A stretch of 64,000 bases of DNA from Haloimpatiens sp042688525 (lineage in GTDB: Bacteria; Bacillota; Clostridia; Clostridiales; Clostridiaceae), in NCBI RefSeq assembly GCF_042688525.2, contig NZ_JBHWAB010000002.1, forward strand, positions 62,001-126,000. The letters are read 5' to 3'. The position numbers and the translations under genes are program-made. The notes under the pieces are model-generated. The model saw only the letters and a program-made list of their open reading frames with translations, had not been told where the DNA came from and ran no database searches. Shown here piece after piece: positions 1-9,515 of this stretch (its first letter is position 1; each line of letters opens with the position of its first letter).

Positions 1-823
1 TGCAATTTAGCTCATCTATAAATTTATCTTTATGAGTGATTAAATTTCCTTCTGGAGAAATTATTAATGGGTTTTCATTATCAAATATTTTATTAAATAA
101 ATTAGTTCCGATAAATTCATTTTCATTCCAATAATTTTGTAAAGAATTCAATAAAATTTGAATTTCTTCAGTTTCTCCATAACAGTTTTGCTTGAAATTT
201 TTTAATTGTTTTTTTGCTTCTGAATCATTTGAATTTCTGAAAAATAAATAATCTGGAACATTAAGAGATGATACTGAAAAACTCATCTGTTTAAATTTCC
301 ACTTATCTGTCTGTTTTTTCAAAACACCTGTGATGATTAGAGGAATATGATGATCCTTCTTTTCTGGATATCCAATACACCATTGAGCTATTGTCCAATT
401 GAGTAGAAAAACTTTTTGCTTTAGCTCTTTATATGTAGTAGTATCAAAATCAAGTTCTTCATAAATATTTTTATTAATTACCTCTTTTAATGAGTTGATT
501 TTTTTCTCATCATATTTAAAAGTTAATTTAACACTTCCTTTTAAAGCAATGAAAGCAATATTTTCATCTAAATTCACTATGATTGGATTATTTAAATCAC
601 AACTTACATCTCCCCAATATTTCCAGTCAGCTTCTATTAACTGTTTAATCTTCTCAAAGCCTAAACAGATTTCTCCAGGACTTGTTCCTATAACTCTTAC
701 ATCTGCATCATTTGTAAATAATCTTTTAGTGTAATTATCTAAATTGTGTAGGTTTCTCTCAGTATATCCTTTTTGAAAATCACAAAGAACTTCCATAATT
801 TCATTTTTAAGTATGGTATTCAT
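1..823 (-). CDS. NTF2/SnoaL-like domain protein, 3' end outside window
   Basis: An open frame of 274 codons runs from ATG at 823 leftward off the window edge. A strong AGGAGG lies just upstream (about 831-837). The N-terminal ~100 residues (FQKGYTERNLHNLDNYTKRL, then VRVIGTSPGE and a WKYWGD segment) have the look of a SnoaL-like/NTF2 fold, a cone-shaped domain used as a ligand-binding pocket or small enzyme. A second, less recognisable half follows and may be another domain of the same type. No signal peptide or membrane segment is visible, so it should be cytoplasmic. Substrate and role are unknown; the fold assignment is by pattern only. Confidence 0.6.
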   Translation of the reverse strand, partial: MNTILKNEIMEVLCDFQKGYTERNLHNLDNYTKRLFTNDADVRVIGTSPGEICLGFEKIKQLIEADWKYWGDVSCDLNNPIIVNLDENIAFIALKGSVKLTFKYDEKKINSLKEVINKNIYEELDFDTTTYKELKQKVFLLNWTIAQWCIGYPEKKDHHIPLIITGVLKKQTDKWKFKQMSFSVSSLNVPDYLFFRNSNDSEAKKQLKNFKQNCYGETEEIQILLNSLQNYWNENEFIGTNLFNKIFDNENPLIISPEGNLITHKDKFIDELNC

Positions 824-921
824 AATATCTCCCCTCCTTTTCAAATTAATTAATACAATTTATATTATAACTTATAGTATATTTTGTAATATATATTTTA
901 ATATATTAACTAATATATTTA

Positions 922-975
922 TTAATATAAAATCAAATATATTTTATTATTTAACAATTTATTAATTTTAATCAT
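922..975 (-). pseudogene. 5' remnant of a GNAT acetyltransferase gene
   Basis: The first ten codons from ATG at 975 read MIKINKLLNN, matching the start MIRISKLLNN of the intact acetyltransferase at 5169-5591. The DNA just upstream (976-1003) is nearly identical to 5592-5619, including the ribosome-binding region. The frame stops after 17 codons and the rest of the gene is absent. This is the broken end of a second copy of that gene together with its promoter region. Confidence 0.6.
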
Positions 976-1071
976 GCTAACATCTCCAATGTTTTTTCAA
1001 AGTCAAAATGATTTTGAAATTTTTATTTTATCTTAAAATCAAAAGTTAAATTAATTTTTGTGTGTACTAAA

Positions 1072-1100
1072 ATTATACTTGATATACTTAAAAAGGTAAA
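1072..1100 (-). promoter_or_regulatory. Promoter, TTTACC-N17-TATAAT, shared by three loci
   Basis: On the minus strand TTTACC (1100-1095) is followed after 17 bases by TATAAT (1077-1072), pointing at the acetyltransferase remnant. The spacer closely resembles that of the promoters at 5705-5733 and 10698-10726, so the three probably share an origin. The gene it served here is broken. Confidence 0.5.
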
Positions 1101-1186
1101 ATTTAGTTATTTTCATGTAAAAAATTTTGGCTATTTCTATGGTATAAAAAATATAAGATTATTGATTTCAGATAATAATGTGAGTT

Positions 1187-1445
1187 ACTCAACTTTCGCA
1201 GGTGAAAAACAGTGGCGAAGGGAAATGATATCTTGCTCTGAAACTTTTCACTTTAGTAACAAGTTCTAAGCTTTACTCATATTGAAAAAAGATTTTTTAA
1301 TTAATATTCCGTAGGAATCAGTAATTAAAAAATGGCTTTTTTCAAATTCGTAAAGCTAAGAACTTGTAAATTTTGTTCAAATGTTTCTTACGCAAGATAT
1401 CATGTCCCTTCGCTAGACAGTATTTTTGTCCTTCCAAACTTGAGT
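1187..1445. mobile_element. MITE of the IS4-type element, 259 bp full-length form
   Basis: It starts with ACTCAACTTTCGCAG, the terminal repeat of the IS4-family element at 7630-9144, and ends with a degenerate inverse copy (CTTCCAAACTTGAGT). It is flanked by a 5-bp direct repeat GAGTT (1182-1186 and 1446-1450). It holds no transposase. The centre is a hairpin whose arms both carry TAATTA (around 1298-1303 and 1321-1327). The same 259-bp length is recovered for the MITE interrupted by IS1380 at 26912-28800 once that insertion is removed. Confidence 0.8.
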
Positions 1446-1583
1446 GAGTTATTGTAAACTGGAATTTAGGTTTAAATTAAGATTAGTTTATGTAGGGATG
1501 TTAGAATAGTTAGCATAGAATGAAAAATATTATTTAATTATAAAAAAACATAGAGGGATGAATCAAGAAGGGAGAACGAGGAA

Positions 1584-2102
1584 ATGAGTGAAATTCTATT
1601 AGAATCAAAGAGAATGATTTTAAAAAGCTTAGAAGAAACAGATTTTTATGAGTTGTGCAAAATGTTAAAAGATATAGAAGTGATGTATGCGTGGGAAAAG
1701 GTATATAATGATGAAGAAATATATGATTGGATTAAAAGAATGAAAAAAAGCTATGCTGAAAATAAGCATGGATATTGTTTAGCAATTGATAAAAATACTA
1801 AAGAGACAATAGGACAAATTGGATTATTAAAAGAAAAAATAAATGGGAAAAATTATACTGCAGTAGGATATATATTAAAAAAAGAGTATTGGGGAAAAGG
1901 GTATGCAACTGAAGGGGCTGAAGCTTGTATACGTTATGCTTTTAATAATTTGAATGTAAAAGAAGTTGTTACGGATATAAGACCTGAAAATGTTGCTTCT
2001 ATTAATGTTGCAAAAAATATTGGAATGCATTTGGTAGGTGAATATGTAAAAGAGTTTAAGGGTATGAAAATGAAACATTTGGTGTATAAAATACAAAAAT
2101 AA
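1584..2102 (+). CDS. GNAT-family N-acetyltransferase, RimJ/RimL type
   Basis: A 172-residue single-domain acetyltransferase that moves an acetyl group from acetyl-CoA to an amine. The acetyl-CoA pyrophosphate loop is seen at residues 101-111 (EYWGKGYATEG). The typical ENVASINVAKNIGM helix, which ends the fold in RimJ/RimL-type enzymes, is at about 135-148. The start follows GGGAGAACGAGGAA. It stands alone between a MITE and the exporter genes at 2257. The family includes ribosomal-protein acetylases and antibiotic or polyamine acetylases; the substrate cannot be read from the sequence. Confidence 0.85.
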   Translation: MSEILLESKRMILKSLEETDFYELCKMLKDIEVMYAWEKVYNDEEIYDWIKRMKKSYAENKHGYCLAIDKNTKETIGQIGLLKEKINGKNYTAVGYILKKEYWGKGYATEGAEACIRYAFNNLNVKEVVTDIRPENVASINVAKNIGMHLVGEYVKEFKGMKMKHLVYKIQK

Positions 2103-2256
2103 GATAGGATTTAATTTATTATTTTTAATTAAAATATTCTCCAAATGCAAAAAAAGTGTTTACTTTTTAATAGAAAAGTTTTATATTTTAGTTAATAAGT
2201 TTGAAATATGTAAATAAATTGATATGTATTCATAAAAAAACATAGGGGTTAATAAA

Positions 2257-4206
2257 ATGTTTAAATTAGCAGTGAAATTTCTTAAAGAAACTAAAATTAG
2301 AACTATTTTAACTTCAACAGGTGTTGCACTAAGTGTAGCTATAATAATAGCATTAGGTACATTTGAACATACATATATTTCAAATTACAATATAAAAAAA
2401 GAAGACATGGAAACATTAATTTCTCTATTTAATTGCATAATGCTATTGATGACTTTTGTTGGAGGAGTAATTATATATAATACATTTACAGTTATTATTT
2501 ATAAGAGAATGAAAAATATTTCTGTATTAAAAACTATAGGAATGAGTAAAAAAGATTGTAGTAGATATTGGACCTGTGAGGCTTTTATCACAGGTATTAT
2601 AGGAAGTATAATAGGTACTTTGTTAGGATTAATACTAGGTAAAATTCTAGTTATGCTGCCTATAGGGGAAAGAGAAAATATACCTAGATATGCTATTTCT
2701 ATTCCTATTATAATTTTAGCAATTACTGTTGGCATAAGTATGTCTGTATTAACAGTTAAAATGCTGTTTAGGAAAGTAAATAAATCCTATCCAATGGATA
2801 CATTATTTTTAATGAATAGACAAGAGGTATATGATAATAAAACTTTTTCAGTAAAAGGTTTTATATCACCAATTATAGGAATTAGTTTAATAGTAATGAG
2901 TATTATCTTAAAGTATGATTTTTATGGAATTAATGAGAAAATTGTCTTAAAGAGTAAAGGGCATATTTTTATCAATCTTTCAGATATAAGTTTTGTTATA
3001 TTGTTTACAGGTATATTGTTTTTAATCCCTAAAATTATTGAATTATGCCTTTTTATTGCCTCAAAAATTTTAGGAGTAGTTTTAGGTGTTGAAACTATGC
3101 TAGCCTGTAGAAATTTATTGAGAGATAAAAAAAGAACAGCAAGTATTGTAATGCTAATATCTATGGGATTAATATTAGCTATAGGTTTTGATGGTATGTT
3201 TTCATCTTTTAGAGCATCAGCAGTAAAATTTGTTAATGATAACTTAAAATATGATTTTCTTATAGAAGGTAAATCAATAAGTTCATCTAAGATAAATAAA
3301 ATAGAGTCTCTAGATGAAGTTTCTAGCTTAAGTAAAATATATATAAAATCTTTTAGTAGAAAAAATTCACATATTAAGGGAACTTTATATGGAATAGATC
3401 CTAGTAATTATGAAAAATTAGAGAAGTTAGATTTTGCTAGAGGGAATCATGATGAAGTATTGGATAAGTTACGTAAAAATATTAATTGTGTAATAATTTC
3501 AGAAAGAAATGCTATTCGAAAAAGACTTAAATTGGGGGATTATTATACTATTAATATTGACGGTAAAACCAAGAAAGTTCCTATAATAGGAACAGTACGT
3601 ACCTTTGATAGAAATGGAAATGTTGTTTATGTAAATAGAAAAATGTTTGATAATACAGTTGCAAATAAGATACTTATTAAGAGTAAGAGCAAGAAAAATT
3701 ATAATATATTAAAAAACAAGATAAAAAGTATTTTAGGGAATGAAAATTATAATATATATACCATAAATCAAGTTAGAGAGCAATTTAGGGCTACTGTTGT
3801 TAAAGCAAGTGAAATAGTATATTGTGTAGTTTTGATTATACTTTTCATTGGAGTATCAGGTCTTGTTAACACAATGATATTATCAATAATGGAAAGAGAG
3901 AAGGAAAATGCTGTTCTTCGATCTATTGGCGCTGAGATAAACGATGTAAGAGTTATAATGATGATTGAAAGCATAATTTTAGGAATTATAAGTATATCTA
4001 TAGGTATTGTTTGTGGCATAGTATTTATATATGCATTTAGTCATGTTACAGCTCTTACTCTAGGAGTTAGAGTTATAATAAGTTATTCTAAATATTTTAT
4101 AATGTTAACTACTATGATTTTGATGATAAGTATAATATTAGCTTCTATGTATCCATCATATATAAGCTGTAAAAAAGATATTATACAAGCTCTAAAGTAT
4201 GAATAA
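2257..4206 (+). CDS. ABC exporter permease, FtsX/MacB-like, short N-terminal half
   Basis: A 649-residue membrane protein with two FtsX-type units. The first hydrophobic helix is at about 18-37. A block of three helices (about 60-170) precedes a second unit, whose first helix is near 295-315. A soluble extracytoplasmic part lies at about 320-510 and the last FtsX block (ASEIVYCVVL onward) at about 520-645. The first unit keeps only ~20 residues between helices 1 and 2, where many two-FtsX permeases have a large outer domain. It overlaps the region of the ATPase gene that follows, so the two form one exporter for a lipid, peptide or drug. The membrane topology is inferred by eye. Confidence 0.8.
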   Translation: MFKLAVKFLKETKIRTILTSTGVALSVAIIIALGTFEHTYISNYNIKKEDMETLISLFNCIMLLMTFVGGVIIYNTFTVIIYKRMKNISVLKTIGMSKKDCSRYWTCEAFITGIIGSIIGTLLGLILGKILVMLPIGERENIPRYAISIPIIILAITVGISMSVLTVKMLFRKVNKSYPMDTLFLMNRQEVYDNKTFSVKGFISPIIGISLIVMSIILKYDFYGINEKIVLKSKGHIFINLSDISFVILFTGILFLIPKIIELCLFIASKILGVVLGVETMLACRNLLRDKKRTASIVMLISMGLILAIGFDGMFSSFRASAVKFVNDNLKYDFLIEGKSISSSKINKIESLDEVSSLSKIYIKSFSRKNSHIKGTLYGIDPSNYEKLEKLDFARGNHDEVLDKLRKNINCVIISERNAIRKRLKLGDYYTINIDGKTKKVPIIGTVRTFDRNGNVVYVNRKMFDNTVANKILIKSKSKKNYNILKNKIKSILGNENYNIYTINQVREQFRATVVKASEIVYCVVLIILFIGVSGLVNTMILSIMEREKENAVLRSIGAEINDVRVIMMIESIILGIISISIGIVCGIVFIYAFSHVTALTLGVRVIISYSKYFIMLTTMILMISIILASMYPSYISCKKDIIQALKYE

Positions 4207-4222
4207 TGGAAGGATAATTGAA

Positions 4223-4900
4223 ATGAGTATATTAAGAGCAGAAAATATATCAAAAACTTTTGATGAAAATAATATTAAAGTAGATATATTAAAAAATATA
4301 AATGCAGAATTTAAAGAAGGTAAGTTTACTACTATAATGGGGCCATCAGGGTCTGGAAAAAGTACATTTTTATATATTTTAGGGGGACTTATAAAACCAA
4401 CTAGTGGCAATGTAATACTTAACGGTAAATCCATAAATGATTTATCAGATAAAGATTTAAGTAAAATTAGAAGAATGGATATAGGTTTTATTTTTCAATT
4501 TTACAATCTTATACCAACATTGAGTATAGAAGAAAATATAGCTATGCCAGTACTTCTTAATAAAGAACCTATAAAAAAATATAAGAAGAAAATTGATAAA
4601 CTTATAGATATGGTAGGTTTAAATCATAGAAAAAGACATAAACCATCACAATTATCAGGTGGAGAACAGCAAAGAGTTGCTTTAGCAAGAGCTCTTATAA
4701 ACGATCCTAAAGTTATACTAGCAGATGAACCAACAGGTAATTTGGATTCCAAAACTTCTGAAGAAATCTTAAATTTGTTAAGAAATCTTAGCAGTAAACA
4801 TGGAAAGACACTAGTAATGGTAACTCATGACCCAAATGTAGCACAATATGCAGATAATAGAATAACAATTAAAGATGGTAGTATATATAATTTCACATAA
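4223..4900 (+). CDS. ABC transporter ATP-binding protein, MacB/LolD-like
   Basis: A 225-residue nucleotide-binding subunit partnering the FtsX permease just upstream. It shows the Walker A loop GPSGSGKST, the signature LSGGEQQR, Walker B with VILADEPTGNLDSKT, and the switch histidine in VTHD. I place the start at ATG 4223, behind GGAAGGA, rather than at the in-frame ATG at 4199, which overlaps the permease stop and has no ribosome binding site. The LADEPTGNLDS stretch is typical of the MacB/LolD/Bce class, which powers mechanotransmission rather than classical import. Confidence 0.9.
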   Translation: MSILRAENISKTFDENNIKVDILKNINAEFKEGKFTTIMGPSGSGKSTFLYILGGLIKPTSGNVILNGKSINDLSDKDLSKIRRMDIGFIFQFYNLIPTLSIEENIAMPVLLNKEPIKKYKKKIDKLIDMVGLNHRKRHKPSQLSGGEQQRVALARALINDPKVILADEPTGNLDSKTSEEILNLLRNLSSKHGKTLVMVTHDPNVAQYADNRITIKDGSIYNFT

Positions 4901-4921
4901 CAAGTGTTTATTAGTTAAAAA

Positions 4922-5062
4922 ATTCAATTTTCGCAGGTGAAAAATAGCCGCTGCGGGAAATGATATCTTGCTAAGAACTTGTAAACTTTGTTCAAAGGTT
5001 TCTTACGCAATATATCATTTTCCTCCGCTAGACAGTATTTTTTTACTGTGAAAATTAAATGA
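4922..5062. mobile_element. MITE of the IS4-type element, 141 bp internally deleted form
   Basis: The left end (ATTCAATTTTCGCAG) and right end (CTGTGAAAATTAAAT) are diverged copies of the IS4-element terminal repeat. The inside keeps the family motifs GGGAAATGATATCTTGC and CGCTAGACAGTATTTTT but lacks the central hairpin present in the 259-bp form. It sits just after the ABC ATPase stop codon. Confidence 0.7.
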
Positions 5063-5068
5063 AAAAAA

Positions 5069-5112
5069 TAATTTCTAGCGTATTTTTGAAAAGTTACGCT
5101 AGAAATTATTTT
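5069..5112. terminator. Stem-loop terminator between convergent genes
   Basis: A 16-base arm AATAATTTCTAGCGTA (5069-5084) pairs with TACGCTAGAAATTATT (5097-5112) across a 12-base loop. It lies between the plus-strand exporter operon and the minus-strand acetyltransferase, and can act on both. A second smaller hairpin (TATGGTT/AACCATA, about 5113-5147) follows. Confidence 0.6.
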
Positions 5113-5168
5113 ATGGTTGATAAATACTATAATTTTTTAACCATAATTAAACATGGTGTTTTTTCTCC

Positions 5169-5591
5169 TCAAATTTCTTTTATTTCTTCCAAAGGGTAAA
5201 AACCAGTTTTTTTATAAAATTTTCTAGTATATTTGTAATTTATATCAGGGTGTGAGTCGCCTAAAGTCTTTACCATAAGAAATTTAACATTATCCTTAAT
5301 TAAAGATTCTTCTACTATTTTTAATAATTTTTTCCCAATACCATGATTATGATATTTCTTTAATATTCCTATAACATATACTTCCGAAGTATATTCATTA
5401 TTTGATTTTATACTTATAAATCCAACAGGATTGTCCAAGTAATATACTGCATAAAAATCAGTGCTTTTTACTCTGTTTACATATTCAATTATGGATTCTT
5501 CAATACCAAACCATTCTGGTAATTGTCTCAATATACAATTTGCAACATTTGATTTTTCTTCATTATTTAACAATTTACTAATTCGAATCAT
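5169..5591 (-). CDS. GNAT-family N-acetyltransferase
   Basis: A 140-residue acetyltransferase. The acetyl-CoA loop is visible in KKYHNHGIGKKLL (about 78-90), preceded by the strand SEVYVIGILK and followed by the C-terminal FYKKTGFYPLEEI that closes most GNAT folds. GGAG lies 8 bases before the ATG at 5591. A promoter of the shared type lies at 5705-5733. The 5' end of a second copy survives as a remnant at 922-975. The acceptor substrate is unknown. Confidence 0.85.
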   Translation of the reverse strand: MIRISKLLNNEEKSNVANCILRQLPEWFGIEESIIEYVNRVKSTDFYAVYYLDNPVGFISIKSNNEYTSEVYVIGILKKYHNHGIGKKLLKIVEESLIKDNVKFLMVKTLGDSHPDINYKYTRKFYKKTGFYPLEEIKEI

Positions 5592-5704
5592 GCTAACATC
5601 TCCAATGTTTTTTCAAATTGAAAATTATAAGATAAAACTATTTTTAGGAAAGTAGATTTTCTACCTCCTATTGAAGTCAGAAATTTTTGTTTGTATATAT
5701 TAAA

Positions 5705-5733
5705 ATTATACTATAAATCCTTAAAAAGGAAAA
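5705..5733 (-). promoter_or_regulatory. Promoter for the acetyltransferase at 5169-5591
   Basis: Minus-strand TTTTCC (5733-5728), 17-base spacer, TATAAT (5710-5705). The spacer resembles those at 1072-1100 and 10698-10726. It leaves a leader of about 110 bases before the start codon. Confidence 0.5.
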
Positions 5734-5855
5734 ATTAAGAAAACATTTAATTGATAATGCTTATTTTCATGTACGAAAATTAAATACTGTATTAATTAAA
5801 CTGTAATTTGGTTTATAATATAGGTAAGATTATATTTATGAAAGGGGATGAGTGA

Positions 5856-7562
5856 ATGAATAAAAATAAAATTCCCTATGGAATATCTAATTTTGAACAA
5901 TTAAGAAAAGAAAATTATTTATACATAGATAAAACAAAATATATAGAAACATTGGAAAATGATGCGCCATATCAGTTTTTTATACGACCAAGAAGGTTTG
6001 GAAAGAGTTTATTTCTATCTATGCTTGAAAATTATTATGATGTTAATAAAAGAAACAGTTTTGATGAAATATTCAAAGATTTATATATTAGTAAAAATCC
6101 AACTCCTAAAAAGAATTCTTATTTAATACTCAGATTTGATTTTTCTAAATTAATAACTAAAGAAGGTAAAGAGAGATTTATTAAAAGTTTTGATGATTGC
6201 GTTATAAATGCTGGTAAGTTATTTTTAAAAAAATATTCATCTTATTTTGATGATGAAAAACTACCAACAGCTTCAACAGGAGCGGAAATGGTAATGAATT
6301 TCATTTTATATAAAACCGAACAGGTAAATAAAAAAATCTTTGTGCTTATTGATGAATATGATAATTTTGCTAATAATCTTATAAGTGGTGGAAATAAAGA
6401 ATTATACTATGAACTTTTATCTGGAGAAGGATATGTCAAGACTTTTTATAAAACTATAAAAACGGGAACTTCAAAGAGCATTGAGAGAGTATTTATAACA
6501 GGTGTAAGTCCTATAATGCTTGATGATTTAACTAGTGGATTTAATATTACTATAAATTTTACTTTAGAGAAAAAGTATAATGAAATGATGGGATTTACTT
6601 CTTATGAAGTGAGAAAATTAATAAATTCATTAGATGTATTAAATAAATTCCATAAAGAAACTTTATTTAATGATATGAAATCATATTACAATGGATATCT
6701 ATTTAGTGAAGATAGTGAGACAAGAATATTTAATCCTAATATGGTACTATATTTTTTAAATGCAGTAATAAACAATGAAAAATATCCTAAAAATATGTTG
6801 GATCTTAACATTAAAACTGATTATAAAAAGTTAGAGGAATTAGCTTTTAATTTTGAAGATGATGAAACTATTGAAAAATTATTAAATAAAGAAGAAATAT
6901 CAATAAATCTAGTTGAAAAGTTTAATTTGGAATATATGTATGATAAGAAAGAGAATTTTATATCTTTATTATATTACTTGGGTATGTTGACAATTAAAGA
7001 ATCTTTATTAGGAGATGTAATATTGACTATTCCTAACATTGCTATTGAAACAATATATTGGGAGTATTTTAGAGATAAGCTAATTTCAAAAAGTGATTTG
7101 AAAATTGATAATAAAATAATAAAATCAGGAATTATGCAAATGGCTTTAAAAGGTGAAATGGATTTGTTTGTACAATATTTCAAAACTTTTATGTCTAATA
7201 TTTCAAATAGAGATTTGAATCGTTTTGATGAGAAACATATAAAAATATTTCTTATGTCATTGTTTATGAATAACATATATATTCCTAATAGTGAATATGA
7301 AGTGGAAAATGGATTTATAGATATACTTTTAACTAAAAATAAGGCATTTGAAGATTCTATAAAATACGAATGGTTAATTGAATTGAAATATATAAAGGAA
7401 AGTGAAAGAAATAAGTTTGAGCAAGTTAAAAAAGAAGGTATAAACCAGATTCAGCGTTATAGTATAAGTGAAAAATTAAATAAAAGCTTTGATATGAAGC
7501 ATATGAAAAATGTACTAATTATAGTTATTGGGAAAAAGGATATTTATGTGGAAGTAATATAG
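5856..7562 (+). CDS. AAA-ATPase-like protein with C-terminal PD-(D/E)XK nuclease-like domain
   Basis: A 568-residue protein of the large family that begins with the YGISNFEQLRKENYLYIDKT signature. A P-loop-like FIRPRRFGKSLFLSML follows at about 41-56. The C-terminal end matches a PD-(D/E)XK nuclease-like fold: D489 in GFIDILL, then E509-x-K511 in IELKY, and a later QRY. The start follows AGGGG. The family is expanded in clostridia and Bacteroidetes and its physiological role is not established. It is a lone gene; the IS4 element inserted 68 bases past its stop codon and may have separated it from the stem-loop at 9272-9330. Confidence 0.8.
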   Translation: MNKNKIPYGISNFEQLRKENYLYIDKTKYIETLENDAPYQFFIRPRRFGKSLFLSMLENYYDVNKRNSFDEIFKDLYISKNPTPKKNSYLILRFDFSKLITKEGKERFIKSFDDCVINAGKLFLKKYSSYFDDEKLPTASTGAEMVMNFILYKTEQVNKKIFVLIDEYDNFANNLISGGNKELYYELLSGEGYVKTFYKTIKTGTSKSIERVFITGVSPIMLDDLTSGFNITINFTLEKKYNEMMGFTSYEVRKLINSLDVLNKFHKETLFNDMKSYYNGYLFSEDSETRIFNPNMVLYFLNAVINNEKYPKNMLDLNIKTDYKKLEELAFNFEDDETIEKLLNKEEISINLVEKFNLEYMYDKKENFISLLYYLGMLTIKESLLGDVILTIPNIAIETIYWEYFRDKLISKSDLKIDNKIIKSGIMQMALKGEMDLFVQYFKTFMSNISNRDLNRFDEKHIKIFLMSLFMNNIYIPNSEYEVENGFIDILLTKNKAFEDSIKYEWLIELKYIKESERNKFEQVKKEGINQIQRYSISEKLNKSFDMKHMKNVLIIVIGKKDIYVEVI

Positions 7563-7629
7563 AGTAGGCTATATATCTTTGAATATTTAGCATATGTCTT
7601 TAATGTGTAATATATTTATTAATATATTA

Positions 7630-9144
7630 ACTCAACTTTCGCAGGAGAAAAAGACCAACTTCTCCTTGATATAACAAGGCAAAGCAGTAATAAAATTGTC
7701 TATTATTGAGTCGATAAGCTCCTTAGAAAGAAGAAGTTTTTCAGATAAAACATTTTTTAAAATATCAATAATGATACGCATTACTTCACAAAATTGGATA
7801 TCTTGAAGTTCATCACAACATTGATAAAAAAATCCACCAATAGTTCGTACATCATTATTTTTACGATTTTCTAAAGCAAGCATGATATATCTAGTAAAAA
7901 CTATAGACGTATGAGAAACCATGGAATCATAAGAACGTCCTTGAAACTCTTTAACAAGCTTTAAAAAAGATTTATTCATTTTGAAAAAAACTTCTATATC
8001 CCAGCGTTTACCGTAAATTCTTATGATTTCATTATCGTCTAAAGATATATCAGTAGAAATCAAAGCAAGCCAGTTTCTTTTTCGATTTCTATCCCTTACA
8101 AATACAATTTTTGCTTTTACTTCATTGCCATTTTCATCAGAACCAATACCTACAATTACAGAAGAAAGAATTTTAGCTCTACCGCGTTTCTTTTTTAAAC
8201 TAGCATAAAGTCCTTTAAGATTTAAAAGCTTACCATTGTAATTGTAGTAAACCCTTGGCATTGCTTTAACCATAGCAATAGTATTAAGTTTAAGTTGTAA
8301 AATTTGTATAAGAATTTTGGGATACGTAAACCAGCTATCAAAAAGAACATATGATGCAGGAATTTTATATTTAGCAGCTTGTTTAAGTAAACACATCATA
8401 GCTGAAGGTGATTTTAAAATAGCCTCCTTACGGAGTTTAGCACCATTAGTTCTTTTATCAATAGATTCATTTTGAGGGCAAATTCTATTTTTCTCTTTTT
8501 CAGAAGAAAGAAGAGTAAATCCAAGAGGCAAAAAAGTATTACCGTCTGACCAACCAAGTGTAAGAAGGCGAAAGCCTTTGACAAATTTTCTTGTAACGTG
8601 ATCATGAACATTTGCAAGGAGTTCAACAGATTTACTTCTATTTCTACTATACAAAGAATCATCTACTATTAAGACATTTACTCTATCTTTAGATGTAAGC
8701 GGAATGATTACATTTCTGATAATTGATGAAGAAAGTATGAGTAAAAATTTTCTCCAATTAAAATTAGGAGAATTAAGGAACCTATAGATGACATCTTTTG
8801 AAAAGTTGATATTCTTTTTACTCTCAAAAGTACGAAAAAGATTTTTACCTGTGAAAATAAGAGTAAATATATATTTAAATACTGTAATACAAGAAAAACC
8901 TTTTTGCTTTGAAAAATTACATTTTCTAAGAATAGATCCAATTTTGTTATCTTTAAAAAATCTATTTATAGTAAAATTCAGTTGTTTATCTTTGTTATCA
9001 TTTGGTATAATAGTGTTCATAAGAAACATTCCTTTCTTTGGTGTTATGTTTTTAGCAATTCTATTATACCAAAAGGAATGTTTCTTTGCTTTATGCGTTT
9101 ATTTTACAGGCTTTCGCCTTATTTTTTATCTGCGAAAGTTGAGT
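7630..9144 (-). mobile_element. IS4-family insertion sequence, complete, 1515 bp
   Basis: Terminal inverted repeats ACTCAACTTTCGCAG (7630-7644) and CTGCGAAAGTTGAGT (9130-9144) bound one transposase gene. A 6-bp direct repeat ATATTA flanks it (7624-7629 and 9145-9150). The element looks intact and is the likely source of transposase for the MITEs in this window, which carry the same ends. Confidence 0.9.
7632..9020 (-). CDS. IS4-family transposase
   Basis: A DDE transposase of 462 residues if it starts at ATG 9020. That start has AAAGGA about 9 bases upstream, whereas the ATG at 9029 touches the Shine-Dalgarno sequence. The catalytic pattern is visible: D in LIVDDSLYSR, D in VLFDSWFTYP, and the full IS4 signature Y-x2-R-x3-E-x6-K in YGKRWDIEVFFKMNK. 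The stop codon TGA lies inside the right terminal repeat, so the last residues (SCES) are encoded by the repeat itself. No frameshift is seen; it is probably functional. Confidence 0.92.
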   Translation of the reverse strand: MNTIIPNDNKDKQLNFTINRFFKDNKIGSILRKCNFSKQKGFSCITVFKYIFTLIFTGKNLFRTFESKKNINFSKDVIYRFLNSPNFNWRKFLLILSSSIIRNVIIPLTSKDRVNVLIVDDSLYSRNRSKSVELLANVHDHVTRKFVKGFRLLTLGWSDGNTFLPLGFTLLSSEKEKNRICPQNESIDKRTNGAKLRKEAILKSPSAMMCLLKQAAKYKIPASYVLFDSWFTYPKILIQILQLKLNTIAMVKAMPRVYYNYNGKLLNLKGLYASLKKKRGRAKILSSVIVGIGSDENGNEVKAKIVFVRDRNRKRNWLALISTDISLDDNEIIRIYGKRWDIEVFFKMNKSFLKLVKEFQGRSYDSMVSHTSIVFTRYIMLALENRKNNDVRTIGGFFYQCCDELQDIQFCEVMRIIIDILKNVLSEKLLLSKELIDSIIDNFITALPCYIKEKLVFFSCES

Positions 9145-9271
9145 ATATTAATTAATATATTTTCTAATATAAAATATATTATATTAATTTTTAAATAAGA
9201 TGTTTTTGGATAAGTAGTTATTTAAAAATGATATTTTATATAAGTGAGAGATAGGAATGGTTTATCAATAG

Positions 9272-9330
9272 GCAAATTTAATTAACCTTTAGGTTAGTAT
9301 AATGTTAACCTGAAAGTTAGTTAAATTTGC
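9272..9330. terminator. Large stem-loop in an otherwise empty interval
   Basis: GCAAATTTAATTAACCTTTA is continued by GGTTA and pairs, with a few mismatches or wobbles, with TTAACCTGAAAGTTAGTTAA plus ATTTGC. The stem is about 25 bp with a loop around GTATAATG, and TTTT follows. It may be the original terminator of the gene at 5856-7562, now displaced by the IS. The rest of 9151-9366 holds nothing I can assign. Confidence 0.45.
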
Positions 9331-9366
9331 TTTTAGTATGATTGTTTTATAATTTCATAATAATAT

Positions 9367-9468
9367 ACTCAACTTTCCCAGTAAAAAAATACTGCTTAGC
9401 GAAGGAAAAGGTTTCTGAGCAAGATATCATTTCCCGGAGAGGTTATTTTTCACCTACGAAAGTTGAGT
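9367..9468. mobile_element. MITE of the IS4-type element, 102 bp short form
   Basis: Ends ACTCAACTTTCCCAG and CTACGAAAGTTGAGT match the IS4-element terminal repeat. A 5-bp direct repeat AATAT flanks it (9362-9366 and 9469-9473). The interior keeps AGCAAGATATCATTTCCC of the longer MITEs. Confidence 0.8.
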
Positions 9469-9515
9469 AATATAGAATTAGGTAATGAGGATTATACGCA
9501 AATTCTCAATAAATA

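Noticed and set aside
1060..1269. 69-codon frame
   Set aside because: It runs into the MITE, has no ribosome site and its sequence has no protein-like pattern.
8788..9198. 136-codon plus-strand frame
   Set aside because: It is the opposite strand of the IS4 transposase start and end repeat.
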